Shown here: piece by piece, positions 1 through 15,197 of the stretch
Position numbering within the stretch: position 1 is the first letter of the stretch
Layout: the number at the start of each line of letters is the position of its first letter
DNA from: Pholiota molesta
Lineage: Eukaryota; Basidiomycota; Agaricomycetes; Agaricales; Strophariaceae
DNA length: 64,000 bases
Direction of reading: 5' to 3'
Assembly (NCBI GenBank): GCA_014925825.1
Contig: JACGCK010000006.1
Location: forward strand, 992,001-1,056,000
Program-made: the position numbers and the translations under genes
Notes under the pieces: model-generated
What the model was told of the DNA's origin: nothing
Databases searched by the model: none
The model's input: only the letters and a program-made list of their open reading frames with translations

Positions 1-1274
1 GATGCATTATATCTCTGGTCCGGGATCGTCAAAATAGCGCCCGCTGATGAGAAAATAAATTTGCAAATCAAGAGGGTGGCTAGAAATATTCCGATCCATC
101 GTCTTCTATTATAGAAGGCGTAGACTGCCAAAATCCTTAGATCAAGTTATACCAGATTATTCGAGCGAAGGATAAATACCTCTGATCATTAAAATCATAT
201 CCACGGCGCTGAGCAACAGATATATGGTGAAGGTCTGATATCCAAGCCAAAGCTGGCATGTCTTTCTTGGCAATGGATATCGATTCCTTAAGATATTTGC
301 TGCTACAGCATTGATTCTGGTCGTTCGGAATTAATACGTCAAATTATTGAAGTAGATGGAGTTCATTATACTCACATTTGAATGGCGAGCGCAAGATATC
401 TCACAAAAAAATACAGGATTTTTACGATAGTGAGTTTTCGAGTCTGCCTGAATATAAATGGCCAAATCGTCAGGCGTTAATACATCTTACAACAACAGCT
501 TCGCAAAACTTACGGCCACATGAGCGCGACCTCATCATCCAAGGTGGTTAAGATCTCCCAGCATATGAAGGATAATCCAGCATCTAGTGCGTATCTAAAG
601 GTTAGGCTTATCTGCAAAACTCTAGACTGAATTGATATGAAAGACATACATGAAGCGCCTTGCAATGTGTTCATGAAGACCACTCAAAATTGGCGCCTGG
701 CAAAGGAAATAGGTAGCAACAGGCAATTAGTGCTTCCAAAGTGCGATGAACCGGAAATTTTGAACAAAACCAACAAACAAAACATGCGCGGAGGGTGTGT
801 AAACCCACGTGTACTCTGCGATAGGAAATATTGAATTCAATTGAAGGCGTGGCGTGAAAGCAAACGAAGATGGTACAATCGTGCCATAGAAAACCTTACA
901 TTTGAGAGACCACTCAAAAACCAACACCCTCTGGACCCACATTTTCCTAAAATCGTGTGAATAGAATGGGTTACAAGCAATTTTTGATATAGAAAAGCAA
1001 TAATGGTAGTCTCTGTGACAATATCATCGCCAGACGTGAATCGAGGTAAATATAACATTAGACTACGCAGCGCACTGGATATCAAAACCAGATATTGCGA
1101 CTACGCCCTTACTTTACAAGACGAGGATAACTGGTAAAGCGCTTAAGAGCCGACTGATGGATTTTGCAGCAAATGAAATGGGCATGATCATCGTAGGATA
1201 GTGTTACGGACACGGCGCAAAGCTATTTTTATGCCTCAGTCCACATGAGAAAACAAAGAGCAACAAGAGAAAAA
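1..1274. other. Gene-poor left edge
   Basis: No recognisable coding region. Open frames on both strands (for example 637-834 +) are short and have no motif or convincing splice context that I recognise. The right end is the 3' flank of the eS8 gene. Confidence 0.4.
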
Positions 1275-2178
1275 TTAAGCATGGGCGTGCTTCTGCTTGC
1301 CAGTCCTCAGTTTCCTAACGTAGAACTAGAATAAGATGGTCAGTACGTTTGCATACTTGCGAGAATGATCGAATTTACCTCGAGCTCCTTGCCTTCGAGA
1401 ATGTAACCATCGGCGCGGCCAGATTGTCCAGGACGGCTGGAGATGGCGGCGTAGAGACGACCAGCAGCAAACTGGGACTCCAGAAGAGGGTCGATCTTGG
1501 CGTCTAACCAGAAAATTAATTTCTGAGATGGTATGAAAACACTGGTGACATACCCTTCTTCTTCGCATCCAAGTTGCGTTGCGCATGGTTAGAGAGCTTC
1601 ACGGGTTCAGCAGTCTCGGCGGGAGCAGTGGCCTTGCCCTTTTTGGTGACGGGTTGGGCATACTAAAAGCGCAGGATTTAAAAATCGAAGTAACGGACCA
1701 ATCAAACTAGGCTCACGTGGGCTTCATACCACTGACGGAAGGGAGCAGCATCGACTTGGATGATGGCGTTCTTGACGAGGGTGTTCGTTCGCACGAGCTC
1801 GTTATTGGATGCGTTGTAGACCTGAGGATGATTCTAAGGTTCCATCTGATTTTCCAATATGAAATGTCACATACGACCGAGATAAGCCTGGTCTTGCGGG
1901 TTGTGTTTTCCGAGGCCCATGCGAAGTTACCGCTCTCAAGACGGAGAGCACGGTATTTCAGGTTTCCACCACGGACTCGAACGGTGTGGATGCGCTTGGG
2001 TCCGAGCTTGGTGCTCGCAGGCTGACGGCCGAGCTCAAATTTTCTCTTCTTGCGGTAGTGGGCACGCTGGGCACCGGTCTCCGAGCGTTTGTGGCGGGAT
2101 GAACGGGAGATACCTGTAAGATGCAATCTTGTGAGAATCTGAGACCGACCGGAGAACAAAGTGGCAGAACTGACCCAT
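1275..2178 (-). CDS. RPS8: 40S ribosomal protein eS8
   Basis: Structural protein of the small cytosolic ribosomal subunit. The first exon is only ATGG; a GTCAGT intron follows, and the next exon gives the family N-terminus [20 protein letters not shown] and then [20 protein letters not shown]. Later exons carry [20 protein letters not shown] and [11 protein letters not shown], then a lysine-rich segment, and the last exon ends in [16 protein letters not shown] and TAA. At least five introns of about 50-70 bp can be placed with consistent phases, and the frame is intact throughout. The one-codon first exon is a common layout in basidiomycete ribosomal protein genes. Identification rests on near-complete similarity to the conserved eS8 family; I see no competing interpretation. 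Confidence 0.96.
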
Positions 2179-2606
2179 GGCGGCGAGTCTTGAGGATGGG
2201 GATCTGGTGGGGCAGTCAAAGTTGTGATGATACTGGAGAATAAGGTTCACGCCACAGATTAAAGCCCCGCCCGGCAATTCCCGTCTCTTCCCTTTCTGGC
2301 AACTCTTCTGCATCCTGTCTGCATCCCAGTACTTACTTCAACTGTTCAATGACACTGTTAATTCTCGAGGATGTCTGTTATCATGATGAAAATTGGCTCC
2401 GACGACGCTCCGAGCATACTCGCTATCTATGACATCCTTCATCTGGATCTGTTGAACGGAACTAAGGGATCCTCGCGACTAGCACACCCCTTAGACGCGT
2501 GTATGTTCAGTCCAGACGTCTAAAGCATGGTGCGGCGGCCAGCCACCTCGGTTCATAATGCATATATGGTCTTCTTGTGAATTCTGCTTGTTCAATATCC
2601 ATTGAT

Positions 2607-4813
2607 ATGCCTGTTTTCAAGCAACCGTTTCGTAGCTTTCGCCGCCATCCTGTCAGGTACTTTCCAGAACACCCAGAAAACGATGGCGCGAAGCCCATCA
2701 GCGACCAACTCAACAAACTAGTAGTGTCTATCCCGAATTCCACCTCAAGAAAGGTCGAACCACAGCTTGCTTTAGGGTCCATTTTGGTCCACCGTACTGA
2801 TATCTTGTCTAGCTATTCCTTCCGGAGCTGCAATCCTTCATGTCCCTCTACAATCGACATTTGACAGAAACATTGCAAGGGCAGAAGTTGTACGTAGTCA
2901 ACAGCTTCTTCATTAATATGTACTGATCACCTATTCAATCAACTTGATAGAGAGTGGGATAGAGTCTCGATACCGACAGAGGACCAAATTATTCCTTATG
3001 AGCACCTCGGTGATAAAGGAACTGCTGAACTTCAGAAACTTGCAGTTCTCAAGGTCAATGGAGGACTTGGAACTACAATGGGTGAGTACTGACTATCTTT
3101 TGATTTGCCAGGTAATAACATTTCTTTCAGGCTTAAATGGGGCGAAAAGTGCTCTTGAAGTTCAGGACAATCTTACATTCCTGGACCTCGTTGTCCAACA
3201 AATGGAGCACTTGAATACAACCGAACACGTAGATGTGCCTCTTTTGTTGATGACGTCTTTCAACACTGAAGAAGACACTTTGCGCATTGTAAAGAACTAC
3301 GCAAATCGGCCCGTAAAGATTACGACTTTCAATCAATCAAGATATCCTCGAATATTGAAGGAATCAATGTCGCTCCTAGCCAAAGATGTACAAGAGAGTA
3401 AAACGGCCTGGTATCCTCCTGGTCACGGGGATCTATTCAATGCACTTCAACGTTCAGGAGTTCTTGATCGTCTTCTATCTGAAGGCAAGCAGTATCTCTT
3501 TGTGTCCAACTCGGACAACCTAGGCGCCGTGTTAGTGTTATATTTTCATTCATTCGACTTTCATGATTCTAACCGCCGCGTTGCACTGACTTGACATTTG
3601 TGTATAGTGTCGATAAGCGCATTCTCCAATATATGGTCGAAAAACGATGTGAATTCATCATGGAAGTGACGAGCAAAACCAGAGTTGACATGAAGGTAAG
3701 TTCTGAATATTTATGTGCATTGAAAATCCTCAATCGTAACTTTGCAATCTTAAGGGCGGGACATTGATCAGCACGTTTTGATTCACTATCTACCTGGTTG
3801 CTTCATTTATCGGGTCTTTCATAGACTATGAGGGATCTATGCGATTGGTCGAAACTTCTCAAGTCCCGCCGCAATTCATGGAAGAATTCCATTCCGGTGA
3901 GTGATCGGTTTCACGCCTTTACTTTTCTTATCGTGAGTATCAGGTCGTAAGTTCAAGGTTTTCAACACCAACAATTTATGGATAGACCTCAAAGGTAATG
4001 TCATCCGGAAATTTATTTCGTTGGCATTTTTAAATTATCCCTGTTGTACATCAGCGCTTAAACATGTTCTACGAAACGAGAGCTTACAACTGGACATTAT
4101 TTCCACCTCAAAGCAAACCGACGACGGAAGGGCAGTGATACAGGTATTCCTATTCTACTGTCAAATTATTTGTCACTGTACTTAAAACAAGTTTTGAGCT
4201 CGAGACCGCCGCCGGTTCTGCGATCAAACATTTTGAAAGGGTCTCTGGCATTCATGTTCCGCGCTCTCGCTTCCTACCAGTGAAGAATTGCTCCGATCTT
4301 CTTCTGGTCAAAAGCGATCTCTACACCCTCGAACGTGGTTCTTTGAAGATGAGCCAGAAGCGCATGTTCGGCACTCCTCCCGTCATAAAGCTCTTTTTTC
4401 TTCCGCATTCACTCCAGCTATCTATGTTCTAGATCCATCAATTTCAGAAGCGCTTTAAACAAATACCGCATATTATCGACCTCGACCACCTAACTGTGGC
4501 AGGTGACGTGCATTTCGGGCGAAACGTTACACTTCGGGGAACAGTTATCAGTGTGTACCTTCCTTCTATGTTGGCGCGACTGTTGACTTAGATTTTTTGG
4601 TGCAGTTGTTGCCAATGAAGACCAACGCATCGACATTCCCGACGGTTGTACATTGGAAAATCGTGAGGAACAACGGATTATCCTTCCAATTCACTCTCAC
4701 TAATTATTTACTTTAGGTTTGGTAACAGGCAACTTGAATATGATTGTGAGTTTTCAATTTCGGTTTATGAATCTTTGTTACAGATTCCTTACGTCTTCGA
4801 TCAGGAGTTGTAG
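2607..4813 (+). CDS. Divergent UDP-glucose pyrophosphorylase paralog, possibly decaying
   Basis: Paralog of UTP-glucose-1-phosphate uridylyltransferase, which makes UDP-glucose for cell-wall glucan and glycogen synthesis. Visible exons carry the nucleotide-binding motif [100 protein letters not shown] and the terminal GNLNMI then EL plus stop, so the whole family layout can be followed. It has more introns than the second copy on the opposite strand. Several splice signals are odd: a weak GTCGAA donor near 2754, a GC-AG intron starting GCACGT near 3768, and no GT after PPVIKL near 4392, where reading through meets a stop (TAG at about 4430). The ATG at 2607 is a guess. It is either a slowly decaying or a specialised paralog; expression would decide. 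Confidence 0.75.
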
Positions 4814-5694
4814 TTGTAGACTATAGCCCTATCTTACACCTAACCTTAGAAGCTCTCTTTGTGAACCTCGCTGACTCAACGTCGGAACGCTTCATCCCGG
4901 ATATAATATCACCATTGCATCGAATCTATCCAGAATCTATCTTTCTTCGAGTTTAAACTGGTTTTCGACATTGTTTAATCGCCAGCTCACATAACTTTTA
5001 GCCTCAGACTGTCCTGCATGCGAATGTTCACTATCTGCACCTTAGGGGCCATTGCAACGACCCATACGGCGTTAAATACAAGGATGGCAGGGTTGGTTTG
5101 CGTGAGTGAAACGAAAGCTGTACGAAATCGCCATCCAGGTCCTTTGTGCTGTCAGGGTAGGTCGGCTGCAGTCGGCTGCCCCAGTCAGATGCTCACTCCA
5201 AGGTTCCCACCGGCTCGCGCACATGGACCCCGATTGATGATGCCTGCGAATGTATTCAATTACAAATTCCTTCCAAGTTCTATCGAAACAGCGTTGACTT
5301 CTATGACGATTTCTATCTGCCTTACTCTTCTACAGTTTAACAGGTGCAGCTTATTCTGCATTTCTGGAAGAGCGCTCGGCGCGCGTACATACCTCTCGTG
5401 AGTATTTTATCGGGAGTCTCAATGCAACCCTAATAACATCCGGTCAGGTTCGTCTAATTCATGATTTACTTACTTACCTGAATTTCGATTCCCTCATAGA
5501 CTTCACTTTGGGAGAACATTCAGACCCTGCCTCGTACTTGACTCTCTTTCAACTTCCACAATCGCGATGCCCCATACTTGTCCCTTATAACATCTTGTTG
5601 ATCCACCGTCATTTGCGAGCAATTGGCTGTAAACCAGACGCGCTCACAAACGACACTATCCGAACCCAGTAAAGCTTTAGTTACCCAGTTGAAC
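4814..5694. other. Intergenic, nothing recognised
   Basis: An open frame at 5018-5401 (+) has no ATG-anchored domain or family that I recognise. It may include 5' untranslated sequence of the downstream membrane protein. Confidence 0.35.
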
Positions 5695-7020
5695 ATGATG
5701 GACATAACTCGACTCGCAGTTTGTAAGAGTCTTCCCCGTCCTTTCTGTGAATGCTTTTCTCAATTGTCGCCCTTTAGGTGTCTCTGCCGTGATGAATATC
5801 TATGAACACCTCAGCTATTTTACCGAGGAAGTGTTTTACATCTGGCCGTAAGTGTGAGGTTAAACTACAGCATTGATAGCGCTCAATACGCGTACACTTT
5901 GGACCTCAGTACGATCTACGACTTCAATTCATTGAAAGCTTGCTTCTTTATTGCGCGTTATTGTATATACGTGCTTCATTAGTGCGTTTTCAGCCGCTCT
6001 GCCCTTATGCACGCTTGCAATACTCATATGTCGTTTCAGCATAAATTTTATGATGGGAGATATACCTGAATACCTTGATCCGTCTGTTGCTTCGCATCGA
6101 GAGCTTGAACATTGGATTTTCGTCAAAAATTGTTGTTACCACGTACTTGTTTGGACTCTTGACTATCCTATTATGAAGAGAGGTGTGTGTCCGACTGCCT
6201 TGATCTGAAAAGACACCAGTGCTCTGACGATAGCGGTTTTACAGTTTATCTTCTATATAACAGGCCACGATGGGCATACCATTTTCTATGTGTCATTGGT
6301 CTTTTGAAATTTACGACTGATGTGTACTTCGCAGTACGAGTCCGTAGGGACAGACTGGCAGATGTATACCCGACCAGCAAGGTGCCGGATCATTTATTTT
6401 GGCTTGTCTCGTCAGTCATATCCTTTTTTTCTGCGACTTGGCTTCACTGATTGGTATTCAAATGATCAGTGGCCCAGAACTCATGTTCCATATCATCCTC
6501 TTTGGTTTGGCGGTGCATGCCCAGTGTGCATCCACCCAACTAAGAACCCCTATAAGAACCCGGCTCATGCAATTTGGGCGTGCTGTAAAAATCCGGCTCA
6601 GGGAGAACGGATCTGAAGTCTTGGTCATCGGTCTGCGTATGTTTACACCTTTCGATTGTCTTTACAATGCTTCGACCTAATATTTGTCTAGTAATTACCA
6701 TGGCTAAAGTTATGTATGACAAGATTGCCAATTTCACTCCCTTTATTTATCCGTAAGTTCTCGCCTGCCATCTGCGAAACCCAGACAATAACTAACCCTA
6801 TACTTACTCAGATTCTTTACCATGGCCTTGTCAGTATTGGTGAGTAAGCATTTCATGCATATGTTTATTCTGATTCTCAGTCTCTCGACTTCAGGCCTGT
6901 CGTTTAAATTTGTCCATGCACCGAGCCTTTTATCGAAAGCCACGGACGCGCTTCGATTATCTGAGTGCTGATTCGTCCAATGAGGACGATGATGACAACA
7001 ACAAATTTCATCGCAGCTGA
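5695..7020 (+). CDS. DUF6533-type multi-pass membrane protein
   Basis: Predicted integral membrane protein of the large basidiomycete DUF6533 family, whose biochemical role is unknown. The chosen start gives MMDITRLAVC, then a GTAAGA intron (5723-5777), then VSAVMNIYEHLSYFTEEV followed by FYIWP. This matches the family pattern of a Tyr/Asp-containing first helix followed by EVxxIW. The next exon has NSLKACFFIARYCIY, equivalent to the family segment before RYxP. Further hydrophobic exons are YLLYNRPRWAYHFLCVIGLL, ILFFCDLASLIGIQMISGP and HIILFGLAVHAQ. The cytoplasmic tail ends with an acidic stretch (SADSSNEDDDDNNKFHRS). The middle exons around 5930-6200 could not be joined confidently. It lies between the two UDP-glucose pyrophosphorylase copies. 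Confidence 0.6.
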
Positions 7021-9159
7021 CAATAACAATGATGTTCTAAAGCATCTTTGAAAACTTTCGTACCCTCATTATCGAGATATCCCAGGTCGTACGTACGACT
7101 CTAGTCAGGAGTCGCTGGCGTCGCCATCTGCAGTCGAAAAATGTGCCATATCATCTCGCTGCCACCTGGAGCTGGCAGAGGACAATCACTGTATGCCTCC
7201 AACCTCCGGCCCTGACATCCACTGCAACGATCACAACAAGCAACAACCTGACTTTCGTTTCCCGCACGTATAAACACCCCAATATATATCCACATAGTGG
7301 CGCATATACCCACTGTTACCTATCACCAGGAAAAAAAGATTATCAGACCCTATCGAACACCATTCAATCCTCTTGCGTCGATGCTCTTCCTCAAAATTCA
7401 TTCGCTGCAAATTGGACGGACTTTCTCCATCACCATGCCACTATAATGTTGTTCGTTTTCTTTTACTAATATTATAAGCCTACAAGAGGTTTGGATACCT
7501 CGATTCTCAAAATTTCCCGAGTCGTGAATTTCAAAAATCCGCCCAAAGACCAAAGATAACTAACTATCAACGCCCTTGAACCATATGGCGCAGTAAGTCT
7601 ACAGCAAGAAGCCTACCCCAGGCCTACCCTCGTATTTATCGACGAAACACCGGTCCATCCTCGGGCATGGTGCCTCCCCGCATAGTCTTATTATCTGTCG
7701 TTTCGCGTTCCCCTGCTTTCTTTCAGCTCCGCTGGGCTGAGCCGCTGAGCTGTTAGTTGGCCGGGGTTGGATTGAGAAGTGTACCCTGAAACGCCTATAA
7801 ACTTTTTCGCGATGATAGCCTGCCTTTGTCAGGAAATGTCAAAGAAACTCGCGAACCATTAAATATCTCTCAAAGCTGAATCTAGCTGATCGCATAACGT
7901 CCGGATTTCTAGGTCCGCGACGATCTGCATTTCTCTATTTTTACGTCTGCAGTCTGCAGACTTGTGGGCTGTTGGAGGCACTGGGTGCAATTCAAGGGGC
8001 CGCTTGCAATTGCGTTGCGATGCCGCAGAAATTCGAAGTGATAATACGTGATTATTATTCAGATTAAAGGTGATAATCCACCGTTCCGGAGAACGACGAA
8101 CGGGCGCACGCTCATTGGTTCGCGATTCAGGACATTACTCTCTGACTCCTCCCTGAAGCTACAGGGTGCTACAGGACCACATTGTTATTATGTATAACAT
8201 ATATTAACATCTCGTAGTGCCTATCCTGTCTAATCTTCATGGTTGCGATCATCGGCGCCACCCAGTCGGTGCCCTGTACTAATTTACTTCTACAAACGCG
8301 CAATACGGTACTCATCCCTTTTCCAAAATGTCTATCCTTTCTTGAAGTGCTCCGCGCGTAGAACTATGCAGAGTACACCCCATTTCTTGCATCGCTTTTC
8401 AATGAGCCACCCCCGCGATTCACCATGAAATGCGTTCCATCCACCCAAAAGACCGAGCGGCGTGCCAAAAGCAGCCCACATTCCTCGATACGGAAGATCA
8501 GATATGGCTTCTGGGCACCGACGATCCCTTCATCGATCGTACCACCCGCGTTCCTCCGAGAGATTGAATCCGAATCATTGTCCACCACACGCGTTGCGGA
8601 AGTCATCGATTGATTATCTACGCCCCAAACGGTATTTTCGCGAAGTAAAAGCGCTCGAGTTCAGGCATAAGTAGAATGAGTCTGGAAGGGGTATATTTAT
8701 TTTTTCGGCTGCGAAATCAACCAAATGTCTACGCTTATCCTGGATCAAAATAATGGTGTAAGTAAGAAGCGAAAGGAAAAGGAGCGCAAATAAAACGAGT
8801 GATAGGTATATTGTGTCCAAGGCCATTTTCCAAAAGAACAGATGACAAAAAAAGAGCGAGGCAATGCGCCAACCAGCCAACGGAGTGGCCGTAAAATATT
8901 AGGAGAGCGAGGTGTAGTAAGTAGCGCGCGATGAGGTAGCGTAATCATGTGGCGTGGGTAATAGGCAGTTGTATGTATGATGCAGTGACGATTGATTTTG
9001 TTTTAGCGCCGAGCAGGAGAGGGTTAGAGTTCGGGAGAGCCAACAAGAGAAATAAAAGAGGCCGTAGAATACGAAGAAGAGACCATCATCTATGTATATA
9101 AATTGACCATCGACAGCCAGGCAAGGATGGTGGCAGATAAACATGAAATCTTTAGCAGA
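7021..9159. other. Long intergenic region with unassigned short frames
   Basis: About 2.1 kb without a gene I can name. A frame around 8361-8613 (+), with sequence such as EYTPFLASLFNEPPPRF, looks protein-like but is broken immediately upstream, so it may be a gene remnant. The segment 8650-9159 is probably 3' untranslated sequence of the minus-strand pyrophosphorylase gene. No repeats or RNA genes were seen. Confidence 0.3.
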
Positions 9160-11069
<1,910 letters not shown>

Positions 11070-11823
11070 GCTGGTGGTGGTGGTCAGTGGAAGAGGAGGA
11101 GGTGACACGAAGCGAACCGACCTGTGAATGTGAACCGGGGCGGTTGTGGTGGTGGAGATGAGCTGTGGAGCGGAGTCGGCGCGGCGAGCGAGGGGCGGTC
11201 TGGGTCTGTGCTGGCGCTGGTGGTGGTCGGGCTCTTCCCGGATTGGGGCGATATGGAAGGTGGTGGGTGGGACGGTGGTGAGCTGGGAGGTCTTTATAGC
11301 CCAGGAGGTGTCGGTGTACAAACGTGCATGCATATACCAATTTCGCCGTCCCCAACCACCGTCCATTTCCCCTCTGGGCATTTATACCCAGCATCCCAGG
11401 CCCTTCTGTTATATACAGCTGCTTCTTATCGCCGGCCCAGATCTGCCGTCCTTACGTCAAGCCGTATCCCCTCCTCGTAAAAACAATCCCTGTGGTACAT
11501 ACACCTCGCTACACATTACATGTGGTTGTACATACACCACTCTCCTATCCTCCCCTTCCTTAGCACGCCCCCAAATCCAATCCACCGGCACCTCGCCGAG
11601 CGCTTCGTTGAGGGACCCCTCGCTAATGCTATTTCCTGCCATCAACGGAACTGCCATGCCAGCAGATCCCCAGGGCCCACGCGCCGACGCTGCTCCTTAT
11701 AAACTACAAGTGCCTGTTCCGCGTACCGGAACGCGCTGTCTCTGAGCTGCAGTCCCAGCATCTGTCCATCGCACGCAGCCGCCGTACATAGCACTGACTC
11801 CGAAACTCCATGCACCACGCCCA
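11070..11823. other. Promoter/5' region of UGP1 and 3' flank of the arrestin-like gene
   Basis: GC-rich, pyrimidine/purine-skewed sequence between two minus-strand genes. Long open frames here are composition shadows. No independent gene was seen. Confidence 0.4.
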
Positions 11824-14291
11824 TCACCTGTCCCCGGGATGCAGCGCATCAGTATCAATCCAGGAGTCCGTGACAAGCCTGATAGGATGTGAGAGCTGCA
11901 ACGGAACCAGAGGCGACGACCGTGGATTGGGCGGCGCCAGCGATAGAACGAGGAAGTCCTGCGTACACGCACCCCCCAGGCCAGGTCGAAGAAGCACAGG
12001 CACCACCATTTGATGAGCGTCCGCCGTACGCCATGTGTCAGTCGAAGCGATCATGAAGCGGGTGCATCGGAGTGTGCGTCGTCGTCGGATGCATATGGGC
12101 GCCAAAAAAAGGACAAGGAACCAGGAGTATGCGGAAAAAGAGAGGAGGTTCTGTCAGTCACTTTGCTTCATATCACACTTGCAAAGCAAATAAAACAAGA
12201 GCGAACAAAAATCATATTCGATGGACAGAAGACCGAACGCAGAACGGAATGCAAAAGGGACTGAAAACACAGCTTACCTTGACATGTAAATCGTTCACGC
12301 TAAACCCTCCGCTGGTGACTTCCGCCCAACATTTGATCTCACCCTGCCAATCCAAATACGCCTCCGCCTCCAAATCCACATCCACATCTTCCTGCGTATC
12401 CGCAGAATTCGACCGCGACCGCGCATGTGCACTGAACGACACCCTCGCGCTATTCTTTCCGCGCGGCGGCCCATTAAGCGCCGCCGCCGCCCTCGTCCTA
12501 TACGCTCCCGCGCACGCCGCCCGCGGCGGCACAGGCCACATCTTGCCTACGCCGCACGGGAACGTCCGCACGCGCCGCCGCCCGTTGACGTCCACCGTCA
12601 CCTGCCGCGCGATGCTGATGCGGATCGGCGTCTCGCTCACCAGGATGCGGTACTCCTCCGCCTTGCTCAGCTTCCGCAGGTGCGTGTCCGTCTGCAGAAG
12701 CGCGCAGTCCGCGGGAAGCAGTTCGCGGAGCGAGCGGATCGAGGAACATAGCTGCAGGTGGAACGGAATCGTGTCCGTGAGAGCGAACGTTTGGATTGAT
12801 GGAATGAAGAGCTGTTCATGTCGCCGTCGTCGGTCGGATAACCATCAAAGACGCGTATCGTTCGATTTCGTGAAGTCGCGTTGTCGTTAGATTAGCGTTG
12901 ATTCATATCATTCGAAAACGCAAAGTCAGCAAGCGAACGAAACCCTGACAGCCCGCACTGAAGGAATACGACGTACATGGCATTCAATGGGTCTCATTTC
13001 CAGAAGCTTGGAATTAGGAATCGGACGCACATTCATAGTCGAAACCACCTGCAGCCATTCTTCTGGAACAGGCTTAATCGACGCAACTACCGTATCCAGC
13101 AGCACGATAGGACGATTGGGCCGCGTGCGTGGGCGGAAATTGAGCATCGTCACGTATCTGTACGTCGCAAATTGGATAAATTGTCAGCATTCTGCGCATA
13201 TAACATAAAAAACGCAAATAGGGTGGGCGCGGAGACATCCGCAGAAGACAAATGCCAAAAGAACGCGCCCTCGCCCCTCAGGCGCGGCGCCACCACCGCA
13301 AGCAAAACGGAATCGCAAGATATTACGTCGTAAATCAACAAGCGCCCAGGGTCGCACCGACAGGCTAGATAAGATAGAAGGCACACACGTTTTATTCGTC
13401 GTCCATGACGCAAGGTGGTACGACCGCGTTCTCGTTATCGTGATACTGAGCGTGTACAAACACCGCACGAACAGCGCAGGCACACCGAGGAAAGTCGCCT
13501 CGAAGGACGGCGGCAATCGCCAGACCTTCCCATCGCACGAATACGACTGCGGAAGCTGGATATGTATAGGCAGGATCGAGGGGCACTTCTGCTGCTGGTG
13601 TTGCGATGCGTCGTTTTGGCCGGCATTGTCGTGGGGATTCTTCCACAGCACATGTGTTATGGAACACAGCGTCGTGCAGTTCGAGCCGCTATCTGCCACC
13701 GACAGGCTCATTTGTCCAGACAGCTGTTCATGATACCAAAGGGGGCATAAATAGGGCACAACGTAAGTTATCTGGGTTTACAGCACCAATGAGAAGAGGC
13801 GAAGAAGGAAGAGCGGCAGAATGCAAGCGTGTGCGTGTGTGTGTTCGAGTTCGACAACACCTTCAGTGCTATCCTCGTCCATCGAACTGCATTCGCCCTT
13901 TCAACACATCTGGCCGCACAACCTCCAACAACGCACAGCGCCACCATCCGGGCACCATACCATAAAATGCAAACATAGCGCTCACCTTCACTGTCACCCG
14001 GTCGACCTTATCTGGATTTTTCAGGCCCAGCTCGCCAATGATCCTCCCTCCTCGGCCGTATGTTGGCAGTCGCAATTGCGGGTCCTGGTCTCTCAGAATA
14101 AGCGTCGCCTGCGGCCACTGTCTGGCGAAATGCCCAATGGGGCTGGTCACGCCCGCGCGTGGCGTCATAGCCACGGTCTCCTCGTCGGCATGAGGCTCGT
14201 AGGAATAGGTCGGCGGCAGGCTGGCGGTGGCGGGCGCGGTTATTGGGGAGGGCACCTCCCTGCTATAGTCGGGAAGCACGTAGGTCGACAT
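11824..14291 (-). CDS. Arrestin-like (alpha-arrestin family) protein
   Basis: Probable alpha-arrestin-type adaptor; family members recruit ubiquitin ligases to plasma-membrane transporters. Exon 1 starts MSTYVLPDYSREVPSP and contains the arrestin N-domain entry LRLPTYGRGGRIIGELGL with VDRVTVK. Exon 2 continues LSGQMSLSVADSGSNCTTLC and SILPIHIQLPQSYSCDG, then LPPSFEATFLGVPALFVRC. The next exon has YVTMLNFRPRTRPNRPIVLL. The following exon carries the C-domain hallmark LFIPSIQTFALTDTIPFHLQ (the family pattern of a predicted beta-strand plus 'GDxIPFxL'). The protein ends DSWIDTDALHPGDR. All five exons join in phase without breaks. No PPxY motif was noticed, so its ligase partner is not evident. 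Confident at family level only; substrate is unknown. Confidence 0.85.
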
Positions 14292-15197
14292 GCGAGTTGG
14301 ATCAGGTCGGACAAGTCGGAAATGAGGTTGGAGAGACAAGCAGAATGTTCGCAAGGTACTTAATGCTTTGAAGACAGGAGGGCAAAGCTGCGTACAGCAG
14401 GCGCACACGCGCTACCTCCTCGCAAAACTTCAGGGGCTGAGCCAAAGGAAGTCGAAGGACGTGAGGTTAGTAATCTGTGTCGATTGGGTATCGGGGAGAA
14501 GTTCTGTCGCAGAATTCCTTTACAACAAGGGAATGTTATAAGTGCGTTCCTGCGAAATGTCATCGCAATTGAGGGAAGTCATTAGGTTACGGCCAACGGT
14601 GCTGTATTTGGATGATGGTTCCGCACTTATGCCGAACGAATATAGACATCCAGCCAGACTTGGTGACACGTTCCCCATGGTACCGGGCGAGAAAATAGAA
14701 CTGCAGAAACAAGCATTGAGGAAACAAGTGAGAAATGACCCGGCTGCTCTTCCGCGCCTCCTGAATATGATGCAAGGTCACGGTGATGCAATTTCGATGC
14801 AATATCAATGCAACACTAAGCAGGCAATAGCCCACAGAGAGTCCTCGGGCGATTATAAATCCAGCTCGCCCGTATGGTGCCTGTAAGTCTGAAAAAAAGG
14901 TTAATGAAGACAGGAAATTAAATGCGTAGTGTAACACGACGAACCTATTCGGGGCATTTCGTATGATGCAGTGGAGGATGAGCAGATAAGATGTGGCTTT
15001 CCGGTTTACCGACGAGGGGTTATCGTATTCTTTTCGTAATGAATATTGGGGAATTATGACATGCCGCCATAAGCGATGAAAAACGGTTCATTCACGACTG
15101 CAAGGAAATAAGAAAATTACGGACGAAAATATGTTCTGTCCGTCCCATGTCATCTGCGAATCACCTGTGTTCAGGAATAGCATATGATAAGTGGTAC
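14292..15197. other. Intergenic, nothing recognised
   Basis: Contains the promoter of the arrestin-like gene. A minus-strand hydrophobic frame at 14587-14937 has no recognisable family or splice context and is not called. Confidence 0.3.

Noticed and set aside
11124..11745. Overlapping plus-strand open frames upstream of UGP1
   Set aside because: GC- and pyrimidine-biased promoter sequence; frames lack domains and cross the UGP1 5' region in several registers.
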